NCBI RefSeq assembly: GCF_904848675.1 | Contig: NZ_LR890047.1 | Coordinates: 1,054,001-1,118,000, forward strand | From: Profftia tarda | GTDB lineage: Bacteria; Pseudomonadota; Gammaproteobacteria; Enterobacterales; Enterobacteriaceae | DNA: 64,000 bases | Reading direction: 5' to 3' | In this document: piece after piece, positions 31,376-40,724 of the stretch | Position numbering within the stretch: the stretch's first letter is position 1 | How the letters are laid out: the number at the start of each line of letters is the position of its first letter | Notes under the pieces: generated by a model | Database searches by the model: none | Seen by the model: only the letters and a program-made list of their open reading frames with translations | What the model was told of the DNA's origin: nothing | Program-made: the position numbers and the translations under genes

Positions 31376-32650
31376 TTAAGGCAAAATTGATTCTAGAATC
31401 ATATTAATATTATCCTGTGCAATACTTTTCTGATTGCCATTTCTCAAATTCTTAATCCTTACCTGGCTATTGTTAATCTCATTTTTCCCTAATACTAAGG
31501 CAAATTTAGCTCCCTTCTTAGCTGCACGAACAAATTGTTTTCTAAAGTTGCCGCCGCCATAGTGAGTCAGTAACTTAATTTGCGGACAAGCATCCCTAAT
31601 TTTTTCTGCTAAACGCATAGCCGGAATCTGAGTGCCTTCACCGGAATATATTAAATATACTTCAACCTCACGCTGGATCTGGCAATTAGGGTTAACTGCT
31701 TGCACTAGAAGTACTAAACGTTCTAAACCAACAGCAACACCAACTGCAGGTGTATCATGACCTCCCAATTGTGCAACTAGACCATCATAACGGCCACCAG
31801 CACAAATTGTTCTCTGGGCGCCTAAACAACTGGTCACCCACTCGAATACTGTGCGGTTATAATAATCTAGACCACGCACTAAACGATTGTTTACAGTATA
31901 ATGTACTTTAGCATCATTGAGTATTTTACATAGCCTAGAAAAATGTTGGCGAGCCTCTTCATCTAGATATTCAAATAAACTAGGAGCGCCATCAATTAAT
32001 TCTTGCAAGCCAGGATCCTTATCATCCAAAAGACGCAGTGGATTACTATAAATACGACGATTACAATCTTCATTTAGTTGATTTTCAAACTGTTTCAAAT
32101 AAGAAATGAGATCATTACGATATTTCTCACGAGTTTGCAGAGAGCCAATTGAGTTTAGTTCAAGAGAGACATGCTTATCAACACCAAGAGCACGCCACCA
32201 ACGGGCCGTCATTAAGATAATTTCAGCGTCTATATCTGGGCCATGAAGCCCAAAAACTTCAGCACCTAGTTGATTAAACTGGCGATAACGACCTTTCTGT
32301 GGGCGCTCATGACGGAACATGGGGCCAATGTACCATAAACGTTGTTCTTGATGATATAAGAGACCATGCTCGATACCTGCACGTACACATCCTGCAGTAC
32401 CTTCGGGGCGCAAGGTAAGGCTATCACCATTACGGTCATTAAAAGTGTATACCTCTTTTTCAACTACTTCTGTAGTTTCACCAAGTGCACGTTGAAATAA
32501 ATGGGTATGTTCTACAATTGGGAAGCGTATTTCGTTGTAACCGTAGCTGGTTAACACTTGTTTGAGAGTAGCCTCAATTAGCTGCCAAAACACAGTATCT
32601 TTTGGTAGAAAGTCGTTCATGCCACGAATAGCTTGGATACTCTTTGCCAT
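31376..32650 (-). CDS. hisS: Histidyl-tRNA synthetase
   Basis: HisS charges tRNA-His with histidine as a class II homodimer. It has 424 residues, the E. coli length. Motif 2 is seen as TLRPEGTAG and FRHERPQKGRYRQFNQ, the histidine-specific loop as RGLDYYNRTVFEW, and motif 3 as AVGVAVGLERL. The C-terminal anticodon-binding domain begins near residue 325. A GAGAAG ribosome site precedes the ATG. It lies 105 bases after ispG. The next gene (yfgM) is destroyed, leaving a 640-base gap before bamB. Confidence 0.97.
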   Translation of the reverse strand: MAKSIQAIRGMNDFLPKDTVFWQLIEATLKQVLTSYGYNEIRFPIVEHTHLFQRALGETTEVVEKEVYTFNDRNGDSLTLRPEGTAGCVRAGIEHGLLYHQEQRLWYIGPMFRHERPQKGRYRQFNQLGAEVFGLHGPDIDAEIILMTARWWRALGVDKHVSLELNSIGSLQTREKYRNDLISYLKQFENQLNEDCNRRIYSNPLRLLDDKDPGLQELIDGAPSLFEYLDEEARQHFSRLCKILNDAKVHYTVNNRLVRGLDYYNRTVFEWVTSCLGAQRTICAGGRYDGLVAQLGGHDTPAVGVAVGLERLVLLVQAVNPNCQIQREVEVYLIYSGEGTQIPAMRLAEKIRDACPQIKLLTHYGGGNFRKQFVRAAKKGAKFALVLGKNEINNSQVRIKNLRNGNQKSIAQDNINMILESILP

Positions 32651-32755
32651 GTAACTTCTCTATTAAATTTTATTAAATAATCTTAATATGTATAAAAATA
32701 ATCAGAAAATCATAAATTATAGAGATTGCGTAAAACATAAAAGAACAAGAAAAAA

Positions 32756-33880
32756 TTATTGTTCATGAATCTTAATCACTGCGGTAGAGTGCTTTCTCTC
32801 TAAAATAGATGCTTTAGCGCGAATTTTATTTTCAAGAAGATCAATGATTTGTTCGTTATAAAAACGTTCTTTTTGACGCACTCCATCTTCATATAGTCCA
32901 CTTCTATTATGCCCTCCCGTAATACCTATATTTGCTAACAAAGCTTCACCGGGACCATTCACTATACAACCAATAATCGAGACATCCATAGGAGTTATAA
33001 TATCTTCTAGACGTTTTTCTAGCTCATTTACTGTACTAATAACATCGAATTCTTGACGTGCACAAGTTGGACAAGCAATAAAGTTAATACCGCGTGAACG
33101 AATACGCAAAGATTTTAGAATATCAAAACCAACCTTTACTTCTTCAACAGGATCTGCAGCCAATGAAATACGCAAAGTATCACCAATACCTTCAGCGAGC
33201 AGCATACCTAAACCAACAGCCGACTTCACTGATCCGCTACGCATACCACCAGCCTCGGTAATACCAAGGTGCAAAGGTTGATCAATAAGCGAAGCTAAAA
33301 GTCGATATGACGCAACTGCAAGACAAACATCTGATGATTTCACGCTAACTTTAAATTGATCAAAATTTAGTTGGTCTAGAATATCTATCTGGCGCATAGC
33401 AGATTCTACTAATGCTTCTGGTGTAGGTTCACCAAATTTTTTTTGTATATCTTTCTCTAAGGATCCACTATTAATGCCGATACGAATAGGAATTTTTTTA
33501 TCACGAGCGCAATCAACAACCAAGCGGATACGACTTTTATTACCGATATTCCCCGGATTAATACGTAGACAATCAACTCCGTACTCTGCAACTTTTAGTG
33601 CAATCCGATAATCAAAGTGAATGTCAGCTACTAGTGGCACAGAAACTTTCCGCTTTATTATTTTAAATGCTTCAGCTGCATCCATCGTCGGTACTGAAAT
33701 ACGCACAATATCCACGCCTACCCTTTCTAAGGCCTGGATTTGTTTTACCGTTGCATCAATATCAGTTGTCTTAGTATTTGTCATTGATTGCACAGCAATA
33801 GGAGCATTGCAACCTACCGGTACATGACCAACATGAATTAAGGTTGATTTTCTCCTCTTGATAGAGTACTGATTGTCCAT
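32756..33880 (-). CDS. ispG: 4-hydroxy-3-methylbut-2-en-1-yl diphosphate synthase (flavodoxin)
   Basis: IspG turns MEcPP into HMBPP, the penultimate step of the MEP isoprenoid pathway, using a 4Fe-4S cluster. I start at 33880 (MDNQYSIKRRKST), aligned with E. coli MHNQAPIQRRKST, with GGAG about 8 bases upstream. The longer frame to 33928 has no homology. The product is 374 residues (372 in E. coli). The cluster cysteines fall at 270, 273 and 305 (ACPTC and IGCIVNGPGE), the same numbers as in E. coli. Its partner IspH is intact at 56332-57285. Confidence 0.96.
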   Translation of the reverse strand: MDNQYSIKRRKSTLIHVGHVPVGCNAPIAVQSMTNTKTTDIDATVKQIQALERVGVDIVRISVPTMDAAEAFKIIKRKVSVPLVADIHFDYRIALKVAEYGVDCLRINPGNIGNKSRIRLVVDCARDKKIPIRIGINSGSLEKDIQKKFGEPTPEALVESAMRQIDILDQLNFDQFKVSVKSSDVCLAVASYRLLASLIDQPLHLGITEAGGMRSGSVKSAVGLGMLLAEGIGDTLRISLAADPVEEVKVGFDILKSLRIRSRGINFIACPTCARQEFDVISTVNELEKRLEDIITPMDVSIIGCIVNGPGEALLANIGITGGHNRSGLYEDGVRQKERFYNEQIIDLLENKIRAKASILERKHSTAVIKIHEQ

Positions 33881-34550
33881 AATGACTCTCCATGAGTGCC
33901 CTGTGTCCACCAGAAAATAAAGCCTCAATATTAAATCATAATCCGGTGAACACTAGCAAAAGTCTATCGTAATAAAATCAGTGTATTAAGAACTTCATTA
34001 AATGCTATTCTTGTTGTTACGGTTAGGTTCATCGTATATTACGTTCTTTTATTATCAAATCAGGATTCAGAAAATATATAGTTTTTATTGAAAACTATCA
34101 GATCATCCGATTTGCCGTGATAACTAATGTTATGGCTTATAGCATATCATATCTCATGATGTTTATATGCAGTTAGGGCTACATTGATTACACAATAGGT
34201 CTTGAAGTTTACTAAGGTCTTTTCTATTTACATATTATATTTTACTAGCAATTAGAATTAAACTAGATCTAATAATTATTAGATCTAGTTTAATTCTAAT
34301 TGTATCCAGATATCGCAGCTAAAGTATGTACTTTCTCAAAAGTCTGTTGAGCATAATATATATCAAGATCTTACTAGGAAATATAATAAGAGTCTTTTAA
34401 ACTTACTGAATTTAATAATAATTATAATATAACTTTAAAACTGCTACTTCTCGTATTTTCTGCTATCTTTATTAAAAGCTACAAATCAGTACGAAAATAC
34501 ATTTATAGATTTATGGTTATCTGCATAAAAATTGATTATTATCGGCACGA
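33881..34550. other. Spacer holding the lost 3' part of rodZ, with a 54-bp palindrome
   Basis: About 670 bases between truncated rodZ and ispG on the minus strand. In E. coli the periplasmic half of rodZ (about 510 bases) and a short gap would fill this space. I could not recognise RodZ sequence in it. It contains the striking perfect palindrome at 34249-34302. Confidence 0.6.
34249..34302. repeat. Perfect 54-bp palindrome
   Basis: Bases 34249-34275 are followed without a loop by their exact reverse complement, 34276-34302. The first arm begins caattagaattaaactagat. Pairing ends sharply at both sides (G and T). It lies about 250 bases after the rodZ stop and about 370 bases before the ispG start. 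A 27-bp stem with no mismatch is far longer than a normal terminator. Confidence 0.95.
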
Positions 34551-35054
34551 TTAATTGATTGATTGAAAGTGCTCTAAATGGTCTTGCTGTACAGGTCTAG
34601 CAGAGGATTTGTTAAGCATTATTTCGATATCTTCTTGCTGTGCTTTATGATTCTGCCAAAACCAGGAACCAGTGATACCAAGAAAAACAAATATCACTAG
34701 CCAAGTAAACATCATTAACCAACTATCAAGCTTTTTACTTTTTTTAACGAGCGAGAAGCTTTGCATTGGTGCAATTTTGGCTTCCGTCAAAGGAGCCTGC
34801 TTTTCTAAGTAAGGTATTAACTCATCTTCTGAGATATGGAGTATTTTTGCGTAAGAACGAATATAACCACGCAAAAAAGTTGAGGCTAAATCAACCGGTA
34901 TTCTGTCTTCTTCTATGTCGCACACGATTGAAATTTTCAGACACAGACGTTCTGCGATAGAACGTTGTGTCAGGTTTAGCCTTTTTCGGCCTTCTCGCAG
35001 GAGTGCACCTGTTGTAAAAGGAGCTATTTGCTCTTGGTTGGCTTCAGTATTCAT
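34551..35054 (-). CDS. rodZ: Truncated RodZ: cytoskeletal shape protein without its periplasmic domain
   Basis: RodZ links the MreB filament to the inner membrane and keeps rod shape. The full E. coli protein has 337 residues; here 167 remain. The cytoplasmic helix-turn-helix MreB-binding domain (about 15-85) is well kept, including DLASTFLRGYIRSYAKILHI. The linker APMQSFSLVKK and one membrane helix (111-133) follow. After about 35 further residues the frame stops, so the Thr/Pro-rich linker and the periplasmic beta domain are gone. In E. coli the cytoplasmic and membrane parts carry the main shape function, so the short form may still work. Order rlmN-rodZ-ispG is conserved. Confidence 0.85.
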   Translation of the reverse strand: MNTEANQEQIAPFTTGALLREGRKRLNLTQRSIAERLCLKISIVCDIEEDRIPVDLASTFLRGYIRSYAKILHISEDELIPYLEKQAPLTEAKIAPMQSFSLVKKSKKLDSWLMMFTWLVIFVFLGITGSWFWQNHKAQQEDIEIMLNKSSARPVQQDHLEHFQSIN

Positions 35055-35853
35055 TCGCTAGGAATTTGCTGGTACTCTGAGATAATGGAAAATTCATCGG
35101 CACTGGTATGCCGTATCTTTTAAAGATATTTTGGCGCTAACTTAACTAAAGCAAGAAGATGGATCATTTCTTGATATTATCGCTAACTGTAGAACACTCT
35201 TTTAAATATTTAGTAAGATAAGCATATCTATAATTGCTTTCTACAAAATATAAGTAGGTTGCGCTATTAACAATAGTAACTCATAAGTATATATTTTCAA
35301 GCAATAAAGATAGAAGTTTATTTAATTTATTAATATATCTTCTTAACATAGCAAAAAGTCAAAATATCCAAATTATATCTGTTAGCTGGTTATAATATAG
35401 GAATATTTTAACTCTACCTAACTATTTTTATGATAAGCATGATGTAATAATTATTAGTACATGATTTTCGAATTACTTATCCTGATCCTCTAAAATATTT
35501 GTTGTTATATAATAAAGATATCTAAATCTGGATAAAATAATAATAGACAAATTCTAGTATACTTACACATATTTTAATGATCAGAATTTCAACTAAAATC
35601 TGTATTTTAGTTGAAGATACTGTTATACCATCAGCTATTATTAGCTCTACAGACAAAATATTGCTAAAAATTATTACTAATAATTCTATTATAAATATCT
35701 TATTCTACACTATATTAATTTATTAAGTTTTAATATTTAATACACACTTAATAGTTTAATTCATCAGAAACATAGTATACCGAAGACAATAGTAAAAAAG
35801 AAAGATGACTTCTAGCTAACGAAAATTGCATTAATTACCAGGTGTTATCTGAT
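35055..35853. other. Spacer between rlmN and rodZ
   Basis: About 800 bases. Some enterobacteria carry a pilW-like TPR gene here, but I found no remains I could align. A hairpin with 12-bp arms and a 4-base loop lies at 35588-35615. Otherwise featureless AT-rich DNA. Confidence 0.5.
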
Positions 35854-36945
35854 TTATGTGCGTTTTGTAAGATTAATAACGTTACCTGTTAGCTGCCCGC
35901 AAGCGGCATTTATATCACTCCCACGTGTTTTCCGAATAATCACGGTAAAACCATATTCCATTAAAATCTTAGAGAAACGATCAATGCGAATTTTAGAGCT
36001 GCAAATATATGGCGCCCCTAGGAATTCATTCCATGGAATTAAGTTTATCTTACATGGAGTATCCTGAAGACATTGTGCTAACTGGTGTGCATGATGTATA
36101 TCGTCATTAATATCTTCTAACATGACATACTCAACTGTGACTCGCCCCTGACTAGCATTAGATTTTGTTAAGTACTGGCGTGCAGCAGCCAAACATCTTT
36201 CGATATTGTATTTACGGTTAATTGGCATTATTGTATCACGTATTTCATCTGTCGGTGCATGCAGAGATATTGCTAACGCCACATCAATCATATCACCTAA
36301 TTTTTCTAGCGCAGGAACAACTCCCGAAGTAGATAATATAACATGGCGCTTAGACAAGCCGAATCCCAAATCGTCTAGCATGATATTCATAGCTGGCACT
36401 ACATTTTTGATATTTAACAATGGCTCGCCCATTCCCATCATTACTATATTAGTAATAGGTCGCCGGCCAGTAACTTTGTACGCTCCAAGAATTTTTGCGG
36501 CACGCCAGACCTGACCAATAATCTCGGATACACGAAGGTTGCGGTTAAAGCCCTGTTTTCCTGTAGAACAAAATTTACATTCAAGTGCACATCCAACCTG
36601 AGAAGATAAGCACAGCGTAGCACGTTTATGATCAGGTATATAAACAGTTTCTATACATTGGTTATCGACCCGTAAAGACCACTTAATAGTACCATCTATG
36701 GAACGTTGTTCTTTAGATACTTCTGGGGCACTAATTTCAGCTATTTCTTTTAGTTTATTGCGTAATACCTTCTTGATGTTAGTCATTTCATCAAAATTAT
36801 CGCAGCAATAATGATAGATCCATTTCATCAATTGATCAGCTCGAAAAGGTTCTTCAGATAATGTGATAAAAAATTGACGTAGTTGTTGGCGATCCAGATC
36901 TAGAAGGTTAATCTTTCTCAGTTGGTTAGCTAATATAGGTTGCAT
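35854..36945 (-). CDS. rlmN: Dual-specificity 23S rRNA/tRNA adenine C2-methyltransferase RlmN
   Basis: RlmN is a radical-SAM enzyme that methylates C2 of A2503 in 23S rRNA and A37 in several tRNAs. I start at 36945 (MQPILANQLRKINLLDL) since KINLLDLNRQQ aligns in E. coli. AAGG lies a few bases upstream. The frame reaches 37023 without homology. It has 363 residues (384 in E. coli). The 4Fe-4S cysteines are at 119, 123 and 126 (CALECKFC), and the methyl-carrying cysteine is at 349 (AACGQL). The C-terminus stops right after TKRT, about 17 residues short of E. coli, beyond all known catalytic parts. Confidence 0.95.
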   Translation of the reverse strand: MQPILANQLRKINLLDLDRQQLRQFFITLSEEPFRADQLMKWIYHYCCDNFDEMTNIKKVLRNKLKEIAEISAPEVSKEQRSIDGTIKWSLRVDNQCIETVYIPDHKRATLCLSSQVGCALECKFCSTGKQGFNRNLRVSEIIGQVWRAAKILGAYKVTGRRPITNIVMMGMGEPLLNIKNVVPAMNIMLDDLGFGLSKRHVILSTSGVVPALEKLGDMIDVALAISLHAPTDEIRDTIMPINRKYNIERCLAAARQYLTKSNASQGRVTVEYVMLEDINDDIHHAHQLAQCLQDTPCKINLIPWNEFLGAPYICSSKIRIDRFSKILMEYGFTVIIRKTRGSDINAACGQLTGNVINLTKRT

Positions 36946-38989
36946 AATATTACCTTTTAATATAAAAGGTGTCTCTTTTATAGGAGATTTACTCAATAAT
37001 AATAGGCACAAGGAAAGATGCATGATCTTAAAACATCATTCTGTTTTCAATATATTATACCTTATAGATCTATCATTACAATTTTCTAGACAATATTTAG
37101 GATAAATAATGTTATAACATTATTTAGTATTTCAGATATCTAATAAATTTTTCTTTCTGTTCAGTATTTTAATTTAAGATATTTTTAAAATATATTAAAG
37201 AATAATTTTATCATCAATGTTATTCTTTTCTACAGCTAAACATATTTCATTCACTAATACAGCACATACTGTATTAGTGAATGAAATATGTTTAGCTGTT
37301 TGTCTTCCTATATATTATCATTTTACTGTATTTATTTGTCTTGAACAAAACTGATAATTATCAGATATATCTATCCTGTAAATTATAAGAAACCAGAAAA
37401 ATTGTTTATAATATTTAATGAATTATTTATGATTATTAGTTATTTAACAAAAAACAAACGATCTTAATAATGTAAATATTTCAAGAATTTCTGAAAAATT
37501 ATTTTCTCAATAAGATATGATATACTTATAAATATGACAATAAAGGTTTTGGCATTTAATTTATATAATCAAATTTAAAAATGCAGTTTTAAGTAAATTA
37601 GCAGATATCATGATTTGATTATTATCAAATGACTATTTTAATCATAACCATTTATACTAAATCTTAGCAAGATGATCCATTTATAATACCTATTAGTTTT
37701 AATATGAACATATGAGATAAATCTAATAATCGCCGTTTTATCTAAAAATAACTATATGCATGCAAAATATTTAAGCAAGAACTCTAAAAAAGAACTAGTA
37801 ATCTCTAAACCATCTGCCAGTTCAAAAATTATTTTTTCTGCTCTTTTTGTATTAATGCAGATCTTATGCTAACTTTTAGTATAAACATAATATACAAGAA
37901 TTATAATCCTAATTAACAAATATAATGTAATTGACTGGGTGAATTAGCAGAAATTATTAAAGATCTTAGAGAACATGAATTTAGATAATTAATTTCTTAC
38001 GAAAATAGATAGAAGCAGGATAATCCTTATTTATTTTTTTGGATTGGCTTTATAGAAAATTCTGACAATTATTGAATCGGATCATATGCTCCACAAGAAC
38101 ATTGTAAACATTATAATAATTCAGCAGATCCTGTTAATTATGGTTTATGTTAATAGTCTTTAGAGCAAAATATTATTCTTAGTAATTATTTATTATATAA
38201 TATAAATATATCATTCATCATATGATATGAGCATCTATCTTTATATTATATCACTTAATATAATATAAGAACATACTATGTTTACAACTTCAATCTGGTA
38301 GTGATATAAAGACTAAATGATCTTCTTAGATTTGTATAAATATTTATAATTATTTTAATACGAAAGATCTTTAAGTGCAAAATAAACAAATAATGAAAGC
38401 AATGTCAGCGTCAATATAATATGGTTGAACCTACATCTCTCTAATTAAAAATTATACAAAGATGTATCCATGATTAGTTAGTAATGAACTAGGATCCTAG
38501 TATGCACTATCTTAATCGATTTTTAGATATTTTATCATTTTATTTGTAATTATTATATTAATTAATGACTAATTAGTAGAATCATGAATCTCTAACTTCC
38601 TGAAAAGGTAATATATGTACTAATTCATGGTTAAATTTTTTTATTTTTCATAGAAAAATTTTTAATAAATATTATGGAATGATCTACAGAATAACACTTA
38701 ATTTAACGAACAATACTTATGTTGTGTAATTCATAAAACAAAATCTTTCTTAAAGAGATATATTGTATAAATCTGCTGCTCGTAATGATATGCTCTCATC
38801 TAGGTGAAGAAAACATTTTAATAATTTTTATAAATTATAAAATGTTAGAACCAATAGATTAGATAAAATCTTTTCCTTTCAATAAATTTAGAAAGCATAT
38901 TAAGAATCTTTGTCAAAGATAAAATTATTCTTTGCATGAGAATAGCTTTAGAAGATTAATGAAGAGATATCATGCATTTTACTAAAGAA
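36946..38989. other. Eroded spacer between ndk and rlmN
   Basis: About 2 kb, although in E. coli ndk and rlmN are close. It therefore probably contains decayed inserted or former genes, but none can be recognised. The main structure is the perfect 31-bp inverted repeat at 37232-37299. Confidence 0.6.
37232..37299. repeat. Perfect inverted repeat: 31-bp arms, 6-base loop
   Basis: Arm 37232-37262 (begins acagctaaacatatttcatt) is exactly complementary to 37269-37299. The loop is cacata at 37263-37268. The next outer bases do not pair. It lies about 290 bases upstream of rlmN and 1.7 kb downstream of ndk. No arm sequence was seen elsewhere in the window. Confidence 0.95.
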
Positions 38990-39424
38990 TTAATTAGGAG
39001 TACTAAAAAAAATTTCATTTCTTGTAAAAAAGTATACTATTTCACGATTGGCGGATTCTAGAGAATCAGATCCATGTATAACATTTTTCATTAAGCTATC
39101 CCCGTATTCAGCACGCAGCGTACCAGCCAAGGCTATTGAGGGATTAGTTGCCCCCATAATTTCACGATTACGACGCACAGCGTCATAACCTTGTAAGACC
39201 TGGACAATAATTGGTCCTGAAGTCATAAAATCTATTAGGCTGCTGAAGAATGGACGATCTTTATGCTCTGTGTAAAAACCTTGAGCCTGCTCACTAGTCA
39301 ATTGTAGCATTTTTGCTGCAATTATTTTTAACTCTGAGATTTCAAAACGAGAATAAATAACTCCGATAATATTTTTAGCAACTGCATTTGGTTTTAGTAT
39401 AGATAACGTGCATTCTGCTGTCAT
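38990..39424 (-). CDS. ndk: Nucleoside diphosphate kinase
   Basis: Ndk moves the gamma phosphate from ATP to other nucleoside diphosphates through a phosphohistidine. It has 144 residues (143 in E. coli). The active-site histidine is H117 in NVIHGSDS, and the nucleotide loops LSILKPNAVAKN and GATNPSIALAGTLRAEYG are intact. GAGG lies about 8 bases before the ATG. It belongs to the ndk-rlmN-rodZ-ispG-hisS block. The C-terminal residues after YFF differ from E. coli, which is usual. Confidence 0.96.
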   Translation of the reverse strand: MTAECTLSILKPNAVAKNIIGVIYSRFEISELKIIAAKMLQLTSEQAQGFYTEHKDRPFFSSLIDFMTSGPIIVQVLQGYDAVRRNREIMGATNPSIALAGTLRAEYGDSLMKNVIHGSDSLESANREIVYFFTRNEIFFSTPN

Positions 39425-40724
39425 GTAAACCTCTATATCAGGTCAAATGCAAAACATAATCTGATTTGCAGTTAGGACTTTAGTAAATTATTAATTAGCA
39501 TTATATTGGTTTTATAGTAACTTTATTATAATAAAGTTGATGTTGCATTTTTATATCATGATCTTTTTAATGAATATTATGGGCTTTTAAGTCTCTATAG
39601 ATCTGGAAAGTATAAAATTTAAGTGCGCTATTAATATTGATTGCAGTAAGAAGATTTAAAATATTAAAAAATAATTATTGCTATAATAACACAAAAGTAT
39701 CGGTCAAAAGCAATCTTCTTATCTTATGAGATCAATAGAGGTCAAAAAGATAGTCTTACCATGATCATTAAGATATATTTGCAAGATAGTTTTACTATTT
39801 ATTAGAAATACAAAATTTTAAAATCATCAGCTAATTCTACCTCTACAGGGTTTTACTAAATCAATCAAGGAGTATTAATAGTATAAATGTACTAGTGAGA
39901 CCTAATATTAACTCAAGGAGAATATGTTTAGATTTTGTTATCTGATTCAAGGATTAATGTCTGGATTGTTGCAATATACTAACATTAAAAGCTGAATAGT
40001 ATCTTTCACTCCAAGCCATGCAACCGAGCCTAGAAGATTCTATCTTAAATTCATCAAACTTTATCGGTACTATTAACAGATTTCAAGCTTTTAAAGCATC
40101 TAATAAGATGCGGAGATAATTATAAAATCCTGATAGATGAAATAATTTATGGAGATATACCTTTATATGGTATATCGAATCATAAGGCAATATATAAATT
40201 AATATAATTAAAATAAAGATAGTATGCTCTTACAATACAAACTTGTAAGAGAAGAAACAGTTAAAATAGAATACTCTCATAATTCATAAACATAGCCCGC
40301 TAACTATTAATAATAAGGTCAAGTAGTACTATAAGCATAACAATTAGAAGTGCGGTTTTCATCCTGGAGAGATTTTTCTACATAAATAATATGGTCTCAC
40401 AAATCTTTAGTGTATATTTATCCGTGTAAGTTATTTAGTAGCAAATCATCCATAAATATTGAGATAGAACACACAACCCATTTAAATATGGGATGAGCAA
40501 ATATGGCAGAATATATAAGCAATTATTTTCAGATACAAGAATCTAATCTATTATTATGAATCATTGTCTGCTTATACCTATCTCAGATATATATGTTCCT
40601 TAAAAAAATAGAATGTTATTAGTTTTATAAAAACTAAAGAGATTAGTATTATCGATTTTTACAGTAAAACTATATACACTAAAATTTCTTTTATTACTTT
40701 CTTAAAATTTGAAAGGTGTGTCTA
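39425..40724. other. Eroded spacer between rnr and ndk
   Basis: About 1.3 kb of AT-rich DNA. E. coli rnr is followed by rlmB, but I could not align any part with RlmB. A perfect 20-bp palindrome at 39519-39538 lies about 100 bases upstream of ndk and might affect its expression. No other structure was seen. Confidence 0.55.
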
